This document shows positions 9,434-18,067 of a stretch of 64,000 nt of DNA, in pieces. A program made the position numbers and the translations under genes. Below the pieces are notes generated by a model. That model saw nothing but the letters and a program-made list of their open reading frames with translations. It searched no databases and was not told the origin of the DNA. The stretch comes from Sphingomonas bacterium (lineage in GTDB: Bacteria; Pseudomonadota; Alphaproteobacteria; Sphingomonadales; Sphingomonadaceae). Location of the stretch: contig NZ_CAHJWJ010000012.1 in assembly GCF_903642285.1 (NCBI RefSeq), forward strand, positions 1-64,000, given 5' to 3'. Position 1 is the stretch's first letter, and each line of letters opens with the position of its first letter.

Positions 9434-10470
9434 TGCCCGGTCCGGTCCCGCTTCGTCGCCAGATAGCGTTCGTTGTGCGGGTTGGGCGGCAGACTGTGCG
9501 CGATGCGTTCGACGACGTCGATCCCCGCGGCGGCCAGCGCCGCGACCTTGGCGGGGTTGTTGGTCAGCAGCCGCACCCGGTCCTGCCCCAGCAGCGCCAG
9601 CATCCGCGCCGCCACGCCGAAATCGCGCGAATCGACCGCGAAGCCCAGCCGGGTATTCGCATCCACCGTATCGTATCCCTGATCCTGCAACGCATAGGCG
9701 CGCAGCTTGTTGACCAGCCCGATCCCGCGTCCTTCCTGGCGCAGGTACAGCAGGATGCCCCATCCGCTCGCCCGGATCGCGGCGATCGCGGCGTGCAGTT
9801 GCGGTCCGCAATCGCATTTCAGACTGCCGAGCACGTCGCCGGTCAGGCATTCGCTGTGGAGGCGTACGAGCGGGGGGCGGCCATCGGGCTGCCCGATCAG
9901 CAGCGCGACATGTTCGTCCGCGCTTTCGGGAGAGCGGAACGCAACGATCTCCGAATCCTCCGCACCGCCGACGGGCAAATGCGCACGCGCCGCGATCGTC
10001 AGGCGCTCGGCATACTCGTGCGTATCGATGTCCGCAACGCCGAGCGTCACTGCCGGATCGACACCGCCGACGAAGAACGCCGGCAGCAGGCCGGCGATCC
10101 GTGCGATCCGCAGCGCCGCCGTCGCCGCCGCGCGATCGGTCAGCGGCAGCGTGCGGAACGGTCCCTTCATCGGATAGGCGAGATCGAATTGCGGATCGGC
10201 GAGCGCGGTCGCGGCTGCGAAATCGATCCAGGGCGCACGGTCGATCAGCACCGGCGCGTCGGGGGCCGCAGCGGCGATCTGGTTCGCCAGCGTCAGCGTC
10301 GCCGCGCGCCCCGTCGAGATCAGGATCGGTGCCTGCCCCGCCGGATCGAACGCGGCGAGCCGGCCGGCATCCGCGGTCTCGATCGCCAGCAGCGCCATCC
10401 CGTCGATCGCGATCGGCCATCCGCGTCGAAGCGCGTCCACCCCGCGCGCCGCGCTGCGCGGATCGGTCAA
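9424..10470 (-). CDS. ribA: GTP cyclohydrolase II with degenerate N-terminal domain
   Basis: First step of riboflavin synthesis from GTP. The C-terminal half carries the full RibA signature: VRLHSECLTGDVLGS with KCDCG (zinc cysteines), LLYLRQEGRGIGL, DTVDAN and LLTNNPAKV. The N-terminal ~150 residues are in the position of a DHBP synthase domain but lack its acidic DDE-type catalytic motif, so this half is probably not a working RibB. A TTG at 10470 overlapping the xth stop gives 348 residues; an ATG at 10527 lies inside xth. Confidence 0.9.
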   Translation of the reverse strand: MTDPRSAARGVDALRRGWPIAIDGMALLAIETADAGRLAAFDPAGQAPILISTGRAATLTLANQIAAAAPDAPVLIDRAPWIDFAAATALADPQFDLAYPMKGPFRTLPLTDRAAATAALRIARIAGLLPAFFVGGVDPAVTLGVADIDTHEYAERLTIAARAHLPVGGAEDSEIVAFRSPESADEHVALLIGQPDGRPPLVRLHSECLTGDVLGSLKCDCGPQLHAAIAAIRASGWGILLYLRQEGRGIGLVNKLRAYALQDQGYDTVDANTRLGFAVDSRDFGVAARMLALLGQDRVRLLTNNPAKVAALAAAGIDVVERIAHSLPPNPHNERYLATKRDRTGHQL

Positions 10471-11249
10471 AACGCGAACTCGGTCATGATCGGGACATGG
10501 TCGGAGGGTTTCAGCCAGCTGCGACAATCCTCGAACACCCGGTGCGCGGTCGCCGCCCTGGCGGCATCACCCGTGGCCCACATATGATCGAGCCGTCGCC
10601 CGCGATCGGATACCGCCCAATCCTTCGCGCGGTAGCTCCACCAGGTATGGAGGCGGGCGGGGGCCGGGTAGAAATGCCGGCCCAGGTCGGTCCAGTCGTT
10701 CGATGCCTTCAGCGCGTCCAGCGCGGCGACCTCGACGGGGGTGTGGCTGACGACATCCAGGAGCTGCTTGTGGCTCCAGACATCCGATTCAAGCGGCGCG
10801 ACGTTGAAATCGCCGGTCAGGATCGTCGGGGCGTCGAGCGTTTCGGACCAGCGCGTCATCCGCTCGATGAAATCGAGCTTCTGGCCGAATTTGGGGTTCG
10901 CCTCGCGGTCGGGAATGTCGCCGCCGGCGGGGACGTAGACATTCTCCAGCCGCACGCCGTTCGCCAGCCGCACGCCGATATGCCGCGCCTCGCGGTTCGC
11001 CTGCCAGTCGAGCCGGTCGTCCGCCGCTATCGGCACACGCGATACGATCGCTACGCCGTGATGCATCCGCTGACCGTGGAGCATGATATGCCGGTAACCG
11101 ATCGCGCGGAACGCGTCCGCCGGGAAGTCGCCGTCGATGACCTTGGTCTCCTGCAGGCACAGGATGTCGGGTTCGACCTCGCGCAGGAACTGCTCGACGA
11201 TGGCGATCCGGAAGCGGACGGAGTTGATGTTCCAGGAGACGATCTTCAC
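10467..11249 (-). CDS. xthA: Exodeoxyribonuclease III / AP endonuclease
   Basis: DNA repair nuclease (AP-site cleavage and 3'-end trimming). The 260-residue exonuclease-endonuclease-phosphatase protein has KIVSWNINSVR, LQETK (metal Glu), GDFNVAP, TWWSYR and the C-terminal DHVP with catalytic His. The GTG at 11249 starts the protein exactly at the family N terminus; the longer form from 11285 adds 12 unconserved residues. Overlaps ribA by 4 bases. Confidence 0.95.
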   Translation of the reverse strand: MKIVSWNINSVRFRIAIVEQFLREVEPDILCLQETKVIDGDFPADAFRAIGYRHIMLHGQRMHHGVAIVSRVPIAADDRLDWQANREARHIGVRLANGVRLENVYVPAGGDIPDREANPKFGQKLDFIERMTRWSETLDAPTILTGDFNVAPLESDVWSHKQLLDVVSHTPVEVAALDALKASNDWTDLGRHFYPAPARLHTWWSYRAKDWAVSDRGRRLDHMWATGDAARAATAHRVFEDCRSWLKPSDHVPIMTEFAF

Positions 11250-11566
11250 CGGTGCGCAGATAGGGGGTTTCCGGGGGGACGTCACCCCTGGTGCCGGGGG
11301 GCACGCCGTGGCGAAGCCGCGTCGTCAGCCGAAGCTTTGCTCCGCTGGCCGTGCTCGGGCGAGTCTTGCGCCTCCGGCATGCGCCCTTCGCAGAAAGGCC
11401 CCCGCTCCGGGGGCATGGAGCGAGGGCCGACCTAGCGTTCGTCACGCAGGCGGGAAACGTGCCGACCAGGCAACAGGGGGGAAAACCTGGAACCGACCCG
11501 CATCCGCAAGACGGGCTCTAGCCGCGTCAACCTGTCGCGCGCATGAATGGATACGGGCAAACCGGT
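11250..11566. other. Structured intergenic region between xth and lolA
   Basis: About 317 bases with no convincing gene, although long open frames cross it on both strands. It contains several GC-rich self-complementary stretches and, near 11398-11414, a strong hairpin. On the minus strand the hairpin is followed by CTTTCT, which would fit the end of a short transcript begun near 11520. No known RNA family was recognised. Confidence 0.45.
11398..11414 (-). terminator. Candidate intrinsic-terminator-like hairpin
   Basis: GCCCCCG and CGGGGGC arms (7 bp) with a 3-base loop. Read on the minus strand the hairpin is followed by CTTTCT, a short U-rich tract. It could end a transcript from a small RNA gene between lolA and xth or from lolA itself. 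Weak U-tract, so only tentative. Confidence 0.4.
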
Positions 11567-12187
11567 TCAGTTGCGCCCCGTCACCGGTCGCGGGTCGTTC
11601 CAGCGGAACGCATTGTCGCTGACCGGCCCGCCATAGAGCTGTTTCGACAGGCGGATCGTCGTCCGGTTGTTCTGGCTGTCGAGCGCGACCCAACCCTGCA
11701 GCAGCAATCCCGCGGGGGCGGACCCGTCATGCGCGAACACCAGCGTGATCCGGCCATATTCGGGATGCTTCGGGTCGTTCGCCTCGACGCTGACCACCCG
11801 CGGATCGGCGGTCGGAACGACGCGTGCATAGCGGCCGATGTCGCGGCTCGGGTCGAGCAGCACGCCCAGCGGCGAATTCTTGATCGGCCAGCGTTGCACC
11901 TGCTTCACCGAATAATCGATGAAGGTCAGCGCGCCGCCTTCCGCCACGATCAGCAGCGGTACGCCCTTCTGATATTGGAAGCGGATCCGCCCCGGCTGCT
12001 TGAGCGTCAAAGTGCCCTTCAGCACGCGCCCGTCGCGATCGGTCTGTGCGAAATCCGCGGTCAGCGTGGTCATCGCCTGCAAATGCCGCTGCACGAGCGC
12101 CAGATCGTCGGCGGGCTGTTGCGCGGCGACGGGGGCAGTCATGACGATCGCGATCGACGCCACTGCGGGGAACGGGTTGCGGAACAT
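11567..12187 (-). CDS. lolA: LolA-like outer-membrane lipoprotein carrier protein
   Basis: Periplasmic chaperone carrying lipoproteins from LolCDE to the outer membrane. 206 residues with a signal peptide (FPAVASIAIVMTAPVAAQQ) then QRHLQAMTTLTADFAQTDR, the LolA opening, followed by GTLTLKQPGRIRFQY and YSVKQVQRWPI. The start at 12187 follows an AGGAGAGAGAC ribosome site; a Met 67 codons upstream would bury the signal peptide. Next gene downstream is xth after a structured gap. Confidence 0.92.
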   Translation of the reverse strand: MFRNPFPAVASIAIVMTAPVAAQQPADDLALVQRHLQAMTTLTADFAQTDRDGRVLKGTLTLKQPGRIRFQYQKGVPLLIVAEGGALTFIDYSVKQVQRWPIKNSPLGVLLDPSRDIGRYARVVPTADPRVVSVEANDPKHPEYGRITLVFAHDGSAPAGLLLQGWVALDSQNNRTTIRLSKQLYGGPVSDNAFRWNDPRPVTGRN

Positions 12188-12342
12188 GTCTCTCTCCTGT
12201 GGCGCGAGCGTTTGCGCAGGGGCCGTTGAATGCGGCATGAATCGCGGGTGCCTCCCGCCTCGACTCATTCTTGCCACGGTTGATCGTGATAACCGTTTGT
12301 ACCGCGCACGATGCGTGTACCTTCGCGAACAGGAGGCAGGTG

Positions 12343-12603
12343 ATGCAAAGCGCGCTGGACGACGAAGTAGACGGGAATTTTGATGCATTCCATGCCATCC
12401 TGCCGCAATTGCTCCAAAAACATATCGGTCAGTTTGCGTTGCTTAGGCACCAGGTCTTGGAGGAATGTTTTGTCGATCTTCGTTCAGCCTTCGAGGCGGG
12501 GTCGTCGCGCTTCGCCGATCAACTTTTTTCTGTTCAAGAAGTGACGGATCGTCCCGCCGATCTGGGTTTCTTCAGCCATGCCGTCGATACGCGGATCGCT
12601 TGA
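12343..12603 (+). CDS. Small DUF5678-like protein, partner of the retropepsin-like gene
   Basis: 86-residue protein (MQSALDDEVDGNFDAFHAIL...). It resembles small proteins with an 'F..LP.LL..H.GQFALLR' opening and an 'AFEAG..RF.D..F.VQEV' middle that are often encoded just before retroviral-type aspartyl proteases in bacteria. The start has an AGGAGG site seven bases upstream (12331-12336). Base composition is visibly lower in GC than neighbours. Its TGA overlaps the TTG of the next gene. Function unknown, and the family match is from memory. Confidence 0.65.
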   Translation: MQSALDDEVDGNFDAFHAILPQLLQKHIGQFALLRHQVLEECFVDLRSAFEAGSSRFADQLFSVQEVTDRPADLGFFSHAVDTRIA

Positions 12604-13010
12604 AAACGGGCAGCCGCTCGTTCAGATTCTGGTTTTCACCGCTCGGTGGACGGCCATTCCCCGTTTCGCATGAATTCATCGCTCTGATCGACACCGGATC
12701 GACCAAGACCTGCATTACTCGAACCGTAATCGAAGCGCTGGGATTGGAAGCGCACTCGCATTCGCGGATGCTGGTGGCGACACCTAGTGGGCTCGAAAGA
12801 CGGCGAGCCTATGGGTTTTCGGTGGGGTTTCTTGACGAAGGTGACGGAACGCTCGGCGCGGCACGAAGTCCGCACTATTTCCCGGATGCGATCACCGGCG
12901 CGGACTTCGTCAAAAACAGCAATTTCGACGTACTTTTGGGAATGGATATTTTGCGTCAAGGAAAGCTGATCTTCGAAAACGGGCAATTCGAATTCACATT
13001 CCGCGCCTGA
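12600..13010 (+). CDS. Retropepsin-like aspartyl protease
   Basis: About 136 residues starting at a TTG that overlaps the preceding stop (TTGA). DTGS at residues 31-34 in IALIDTGSTKTCIT is the catalytic Asp-Thr-Gly of retroviral-type aspartyl proteases. The hydrophobic-then-VLLGMDILRQG segment near residues 112-124 matches the second conserved strand and helix (usual form LLGxDxL). A single catalytic Asp implies a homodimer. Lower GC than the surroundings suggests transfer. Its stop abuts the convergent ftsK stop. No target can be proposed. Confidence 0.8.
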   Translation: MKTGSRSFRFWFSPLGGRPFPVSHEFIALIDTGSTKTCITRTVIEALGLEAHSHSRMLVATPSGLERRRAYGFSVGFLDEGDGTLGAARSPHYFPDAITGADFVKNSNFDVLLGMDILRQGKLIFENGQFEFTFRA

Positions 13011-15305
13011 TCAGATCGCATGCCCCTCCGCATCGCGCAGCACCTCGCGGCGGCCGACATGGTCCGGCCGCCCGACGATGCCGTCCTTTTCCATCCGCTC
13101 GATCAGGCGGGCGGCGGAATTGTAGCCGATGCGCAATTGCCGCTGGAGCCAGCTGGTCGACGCCTTTTGCGATTCGCACACCAGCTGGATCGCGTTTCGA
13201 TATTGCTGGTCCTCCGCCGTATCCTCGCCGGTCGGCGATCCTTCCAGCGTGAAGCCGTCCTCGGGTTCCTCGGTGACCGACGAGATATAGTCGGGCTGCC
13301 CTTGCGCGCGCCAATGGTCTGCGACGAGGCGCACCTCGTCGTCGCTGACGAAGGGGCCATGGACGCGGACGATGCCCTTGCCGCCGGGCATGTAGAGCAT
13401 GTCGCCCTTGCCCAGCAGCTGTTCTGCGCCCTGTTCGCCCAGGATGGTGCGCGAATCGATCTTCGACGTGACGTGAAAGCTGATCCGCGTCGGCAGGTTG
13501 GCCTTGATGACGCCGGTGATGACGTCGACCGAGGGGCGCTGCGTCGCCATGATGAGATGGATGCCCGCCGCGCGTGCCTTCTGCGCCAGTCGCTGGATGA
13601 GGAATTCGACCTCCTTGCCCGCGGTCATCATGAGGTCCGCAAGCTCGTCGACGATCACGACGATCTTGGGTAGCGGCTGATAGTCGAGCTGTTCCTCCTC
13701 GTAGACGGGGCGGCCGGTGTCCGCATCATAGCCCGTCTGGACGCGACGGCCGAGCGGGGTGCCCTTTGCGCGCGCGGCGAGGACCTTTTCGTTGAAGCTC
13801 GCGAGCGAGCGGACACCGAGCGAGGACATCTGCCGGTAACGATCCTCCATCTGCTCGACGGTCCATTTGAGCGCGCGGACGGCCTTGGCCGGATCGGTGA
13901 CGACGGGCGCGTAAAGGTGCGGGATATCCTCGTACATGCTCAGTTCGAGCATCTTGGGGTCGATCATGATCATCCGGCACTGGTCGGGCCGCAGCCGGTA
14001 CAGCAGCGACAGGATCATGCAGTTGAGCCCCACCGACTTGCCCGACCCGGTGGTGCCCGCGACGAGCAAATGGGGCATCGGCGCGAGATCGGTGATGACC
14101 GGATCGCCTGCGATGTTCTTGCCGAGGATGATCGGCAAGCTCGCCGCCATGTCTTCGAAGCTGTCGCTGGCGACCAGTTCGCGGAGCGCGACACTCTCGC
14201 GCTTCGCGTTGGGAAGTTCGATGCCGATGACGTTACGTCCCGGGATCACCGCGACCCTTGCCGATATCGCGCTCATGTTGCGGGCGATATCGTCGGCCAG
14301 CGCGATGACGCGGCTCGCCTTGATGCCGGGTGCGGGTTCCAGTTCGTACATGGTGACGACCGGGCCGGGGCACACTTTCGTGATCGACCCTTCGACCTTG
14401 AAGTCGTCGAGTACGTTTTCCAGCAGCCGCGCATTGCGGTCCAGCGCCGCCTTGTCGACGGTGTTCTTCGGCATAGGCGGCGGCTCGGCCAGCAGGTCGA
14501 CCGAGGGCAGCGCATAGCTTTGGCCGAGATCGAGCTGCTGCTGTTTCAGCTTGGGTTTGGCGGCGGACGGAGCGAGCGTCCGGTCGGCGATCACGGGGGC
14601 CGGACGCGGATCGGGCTCGGCGACCGCGCGCGGCGCGACGGGCTTTCGGGTCAGCGTCAGCGGTTCGTCGAAATCGTCGATCGCAGCGACGCTTTCACGG
14701 CCACGGGTGCGGCGCAGACGACGGCCCTGCTCGACGAAATCGATTTCCAGGCTCCTCGCCCAGACGATCACGCCGCCGATGCCGAGCGCCAATCCGACCC
14801 CGCGCGCCGCCCATATCTCGGCGATGGGACGGCCAAGCGAAGCGAGCCCCGAATGCACGCCGCGCGCCACCGCCAGCCCGACGACCCCGCCCCAGCCGGC
14901 GGGCAACGCCAACACCGACGCATCGGATACGAAGGCCAGCGCCGCGGCCATCAGCGCCACGCCGATCGCCTCGCCGCGCAGCATCCGCCCCCAATGCCCC
15001 GCCGGCTGTTCGCGCCACAGCCGGAGCGCGACGATCGCGGGAACGGGCAGCAGCAACGCCGCGATGGGGCCGAAGGCGGTCAGCGCCAGATCGGCGAACC
15101 ATGCGCCCGGTTCGCCCAGGAAATTGGCCGGCGCGCCGCCCGCCGCGGTGTTGAAGGCGGCATCGGCGGCATGATAGCTGGCGATCGCCGCCGCCATCAT
15201 GGCGGTGGCCGCCAGCAGCGCGATCGCGGTCAGCAGCGCGCCGCTCCTGACCGCACCCGCCCGCCACGTCTCGCGCCACAAGGCTGGCTGCGCCCGGCTC
15301 GCCAT
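13011..15305 (-). CDS. ftsK: DNA translocase FtsK
   Basis: Septum-anchored motor that pumps chromosome termini and activates XerCD at dif. 764 residues: four N-terminal membrane segments (residues ~20-180), a short Pro-rich linker (~200-280), the motor with Walker A AGTTGSGKSVG (~415) and Walker B VIVDELADL, then the C-terminal gamma winged helix (ASTSWLQRQLRIGYNSAAR) that reads KOPS. The start MASRAQ at 15305 immediately precedes the membrane region; an upstream Met 193 codons earlier runs through ubiH antisense and is rejected. Confidence 0.96.
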   Translation of the reverse strand: MASRAQPALWRETWRAGAVRSGALLTAIALLAATAMMAAAIASYHAADAAFNTAAGGAPANFLGEPGAWFADLALTAFGPIAALLLPVPAIVALRLWREQPAGHWGRMLRGEAIGVALMAAALAFVSDASVLALPAGWGGVVGLAVARGVHSGLASLGRPIAEIWAARGVGLALGIGGVIVWARSLEIDFVEQGRRLRRTRGRESVAAIDDFDEPLTLTRKPVAPRAVAEPDPRPAPVIADRTLAPSAAKPKLKQQQLDLGQSYALPSVDLLAEPPPMPKNTVDKAALDRNARLLENVLDDFKVEGSITKVCPGPVVTMYELEPAPGIKASRVIALADDIARNMSAISARVAVIPGRNVIGIELPNAKRESVALRELVASDSFEDMAASLPIILGKNIAGDPVITDLAPMPHLLVAGTTGSGKSVGLNCMILSLLYRLRPDQCRMIMIDPKMLELSMYEDIPHLYAPVVTDPAKAVRALKWTVEQMEDRYRQMSSLGVRSLASFNEKVLAARAKGTPLGRRVQTGYDADTGRPVYEEEQLDYQPLPKIVVIVDELADLMMTAGKEVEFLIQRLAQKARAAGIHLIMATQRPSVDVITGVIKANLPTRISFHVTSKIDSRTILGEQGAEQLLGKGDMLYMPGGKGIVRVHGPFVSDDEVRLVADHWRAQGQPDYISSVTEEPEDGFTLEGSPTGEDTAEDQQYRNAIQLVCESQKASTSWLQRQLRIGYNSAARLIERMEKDGIVGRPDHVGRREVLRDAEGHAI

Positions 15306-15396
15306 CGTTCCCGTCCCCGTAAAATGTCGAAATGCCCGGGGAATCATCGGCTTCCCGGGCTTTGCAGTCAAGGCGGACGGGCGTAGGAGCCATGCC

Positions 15397-16611
15397 ATGG
15401 ATAGCGACGTCATCATCCTCGGCGGCGGTCTGGTCGGCGCGACGCTGGCCGTGGCGCTGGACACGCACGGCCTGTCGTCGATCGTGATCGATCCCGCGGA
15501 CCCGGCGGTGACGCTGGCGGCGGGGTTCGACGGGCGGGCGTCGGCGGTGGCGAGCGCGAGCGGGCGGTTGCTCGACGCGATCGGGGTGGGCGCGCGACTG
15601 GCCGGGCAGGGCTGCGCGATCTGCGGCATCCGGGTCAGCGACGGGCTGGAACCCGGTGCGCTCGATTTCGAACCGGACGCGGACGATGGCGCGCTGGGTA
15701 CCATGTACGAGAACAAGCTGCTGCGGCGTACGCTGTTCGAGGCGGCGCAGGCAGCGCCCGGGGTGGACCTGCGGATGCAGACGCGCGCGACTTCGGTCGA
15801 CCGTGCGGCGGCCGGGGTCACCGCGACCCTCGATACGGGCGCGGTCGTCCGCGCGCCGTTGCTGATCGCGGCGGAGGGGCGCAACTCACCGACGCGCGAA
15901 GCGGCCGGGATCGCCGTCGCGCGGTGGAGCTACGACCACACCGCGATCATCGGCGCGTTCCATCACGAACGCCCGCACGACAATACCGCGTTCGAGATCT
16001 TCTACCCCAGCGGCCCCTTCGCGCTGCTGCCATTGCCCGACGACGCGATCGGCCACCGGTCGGCGATCGTCTGGACGGTCGACGCGAAGGATGCGGCAGG
16101 CATGCTGAAGCTCGGCGATCGCGGCTTCCTCGCGGAGGCGGAGAAGCGGATGGGCGGGTTCCTGGGCACGCTGTCCCACGCCACCCCCCGCGCGAGCTAT
16201 CCGCTCGGCTTCCACCATGCCGCGCGGATCGTGGGCGAACGGCTCGCGCTGGTCGGCGATGCGGCGCACGGCATCCATCCGATCGCGGGGCAGGGGCTGA
16301 ACCTGGGTTTCCGCGACGTCGCGACGCTGGCGGAGGTGCTGGTCGAGGGCAAGCGGATCGGGCTCGACCTGGGCGACGCCGCGCTGCTGGCGCGCTATCA
16401 GCATTGGCGCGGGCTCGACACGTTCATGGTCGCGCTGGCGACCGACAGCCTGACGCGGCTGTTCGGCATTCCCGGTAGGACGGCAAGCGCGGTCCGGCGG
16501 TTCGGCATCTCGGCGGTCAACGCCATCCCGCCGCTGAAGGAGCGTTTCATGGCGGAGGCCCGCGGCGAAAGCGGGGATCTGCCGAAGCTGCTGCAGGGGT
16601 TAGTTGTGTAA
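15397..16611 (+). CDS. UbiH/UbiF/COQ6-family FAD monooxygenase
   Basis: 404-residue flavoprotein hydroxylase, probably one of the ring hydroxylases of ubiquinone synthesis. FAD-binding VIILGGGLVGATLAVAL at the N terminus, LLIAAEGRNSPTR (DG-type motif) in the middle and LALVGDAAHGIHPIAGQGLNLGFRD (GD motif) near residue 285. The start at 15397 has TAGGAGC eight bases upstream and is divergent from ftsK. Which ring position it hydroxylates cannot be told from sequence. Confidence 0.88.
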   Translation: MDSDVIILGGGLVGATLAVALDTHGLSSIVIDPADPAVTLAAGFDGRASAVASASGRLLDAIGVGARLAGQGCAICGIRVSDGLEPGALDFEPDADDGALGTMYENKLLRRTLFEAAQAAPGVDLRMQTRATSVDRAAAGVTATLDTGAVVRAPLLIAAEGRNSPTREAAGIAVARWSYDHTAIIGAFHHERPHDNTAFEIFYPSGPFALLPLPDDAIGHRSAIVWTVDAKDAAGMLKLGDRGFLAEAEKRMGGFLGTLSHATPRASYPLGFHHAARIVGERLALVGDAAHGIHPIAGQGLNLGFRDVATLAEVLVEGKRIGLDLGDAALLARYQHWRGLDTFMVALATDSLTRLFGIPGRTASAVRRFGISAVNAIPPLKERFMAEARGESGDLPKLLQGLVV

Positions 16612-17059
16612 GTCCGCCACCCCTTCGTGAAGCGACGTCCCCGGTAGCAACAAGAAAGCACCGACAGTGGCAATCATAGCGCAAACCCAAAGCCAATATC
16701 CTAGCTCATAGCCAGTGATAGGAACGACAGTCCCCGCCTCGTTCGTCACGATCCGCGGAAACAGAACGGGAAGTAATGCGCAAGTGATGGCGATGAAAAG
16801 TCAGTATCGCAGCAGCGACGCGGACTCGAAACCAGACCGCCATCCATGCAACCACGATAGCAGGGTTCGCTAGCCACGCCAGATGAGCTACCGCGTCAGG
16901 AACGGCAACCAAGCCGATCCAGCCGAAGAGCAACGATCCCCAGCCGGGCCACTGATGACATTGGCCATCGACGCACAGCGTATCAAACGCTAGCGATACG
17001 GCGAACAACCCCATACCGACCAAAGCCATCACGCGGCTAGCTTGACCGCGGTCCATCAA
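16600..17059 (-). pseudogene. Small multi-pass membrane protein, frameshifted
   Basis: From MMDRGQASRV the frame encodes membrane helices (VGMGLFAVSLAF, GSLLFGWIGLVAV, PAIVVAWMAVWF). After LTF, near an AAAA run at 16796-16799 (plus strand), it turns polar and stops at 16706. Reading on in the +1 frame restores a hydrophobic protein (FIAITCALLPVL, LWVCAMIATVGAFLLL) ending at 16600. Removing one base of the run would give one ~152-residue protein. Either a recent frameshift or a sequence error. No family recognised. Confidence 0.7.
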
Positions 17060-17061
17060 TT

Positions 17062-17259
17062 TTATTTCATCCCAGCGATTGAGGTCGTCTTCGCCAGCCG
17101 ACGCGCCTCTTCGGCCAGCATCACAGGTACACCGTCGCGGATAGGGTAAGCGAGTCCCGCCGCGTCCGACAGCAGTTCGCCCGCCGCTTCATCATACCGC
17201 AGCGGCGTTCGCGTGACCGGGCAGACGAGGCGTTCGAGCAGCCAAGGGTCGATAGTCAC
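17062..17259 (-). CDS. Trm112-family zinc-ribbon-like protein
   Basis: 65 residues: [13 protein letters not shown] followed by [17 protein letters not shown], the Trm112/UPF0434 pattern. In eukaryotes Trm112 activates several methyltransferases; the bacterial role is unclear. Only one of the four zinc cysteines is present, as is common in proteobacterial members. It lies directly after the frameshifted membrane gene's start and before a large intergenic repeat. Confidence 0.88.
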   Translation of the reverse strand: MTIDPWLLERLVCPVTRTPLRYDEAAGELLSDAAGLAYPIRDGVPVMLAEEARRLAKTTSIAGMK

Positions 17260-17412
17260 TTCCCCTCTCCCCTTGTGGGAGAGGGGGGGAGCGGCACCGC
17301 CGCGGAGGGGTGAGGGGGACTGCTCCGTGTCGCGTTGCGACCCGTTTGCCCCCGGTCCCCCTCACCCTTTCGGCGCTCCGCGCTTCCCTCCCTCTCGCAC
17401 ATGGGAAGAGGG
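17258..17412. repeat. Composite inverted repeat, family D
   Basis: Purine/pyrimidine-rich inverted repeat: CCCCTCTCCC...GGGAGAGGGG at the left, GAGGGGTGAGGGGGAC in the centre paired with GTCCCCCTCACCC, and CCTCCCTCTCGCACATGGGA at the right. It occupies the whole gap between Trm112 and the LON-domain gene. It differs in sequence from families A-C. Confidence 0.75.
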
Positions 17413-17425
17413 GCCATGAGTCCCC

Positions 17426-18067
17426 TCACTGCAACGTCACCCGGTCCTCGCCGTCGTGGCGGCCGAAGAATTGCATCAGCTGGATGATCAGTTCCGCGCG
17501 CGTCTCGATATCGCCCGCCTCCAGCAGCGCCTGCTTGGCGGCGGAATCGAACGGTGCGATCTGCGCGATGCCGTTGACCAGTGCCTCGTCGTCCAGCCGC
17601 CCCACCGCGTCCCAGTCGACCGAATAGCCCTGCGTATCGGCGAAGCGCCGCGATTCAAGCTCCAGCGACGATCGCCGCCCGAGCGACAGCGTATCGTCCG
17701 CCACGACCGGCAGCAATTCCGCCTCGACCTGACGGAACGCGGTCGCGACATCGAGTTCGCGGACGATCCGGAACAACGACACCCCCTCCAGGATCACGTT
17801 GTAGCGACCGTCGTCCATCGCTTCGACCTCGGCGATCCGGCCGACGCAGCCGAGGTCGAACAAGGCCGGCGGGACATCCTCGCTGCCGGACACCGGGCGC
17901 GGCTGGACCATGCCGATCCGCCGGTCGCGCGCCACCGCGTCGGAAATCATCGCGCGGTAGCGGGGTTCGAAGATGTGCAGCGGCAAATGCATGCCGGGAA
18001 ACAGCAACGCCCCGGGCAGCGGGAAGATCGACAGCCGCGTGGTGGTGCGCTCGCGTGCCACGCCCAT
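17426..18067 (-). CDS. LON-substrate-binding-domain protein
   Basis: 213 residues forming a stand-alone Lon N-terminal domain: LSIFPLPGALLFPGMHLPLHIFEPRYRAM and RIGMVQP, then VGRIAEVEAMDDGRYNVILEG. There is no ATPase or protease domain, so it is the LonN-like protein widespread in alphaproteobacteria, role unknown. Its ATG at 18067 overlaps the thioredoxin-like stop (TGATG), so translation is probably coupled. The longer start at 18115 overlaps that gene and is not favoured. Confidence 0.88.
   Translation of the reverse strand: MGVARERTTTRLSIFPLPGALLFPGMHLPLHIFEPRYRAMISDAVARDRRIGMVQPRPVSGSEDVPPALFDLGCVGRIAEVEAMDDGRYNVILEGVSLFRIVRELDVATAFRQVEAELLPVVADDTLSLGRRSSLELESRRFADTQGYSVDWDAVGRLDDEALVNGIAQIAPFDSAAKQALLEAGDIETRAELIIQLMQFFGRHDGEDRVTLQ

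Noticed and set aside
9064..10587. 507-codon open frame on the plus strand
   Set aside because: Runs antisense through ribA with Arg-rich non-protein-like composition; ribA has full family motifs.
12265..12450. 61-codon minus-strand frame in the lower-GC cassette
   Set aside because: No ribosome site, overlaps the better supported plus-strand small protein with its AGGAGG site.
13917..15386. 489-codon open frame on the plus strand
   Set aside because: Antisense to the ftsK motor and linker; no domain seen.
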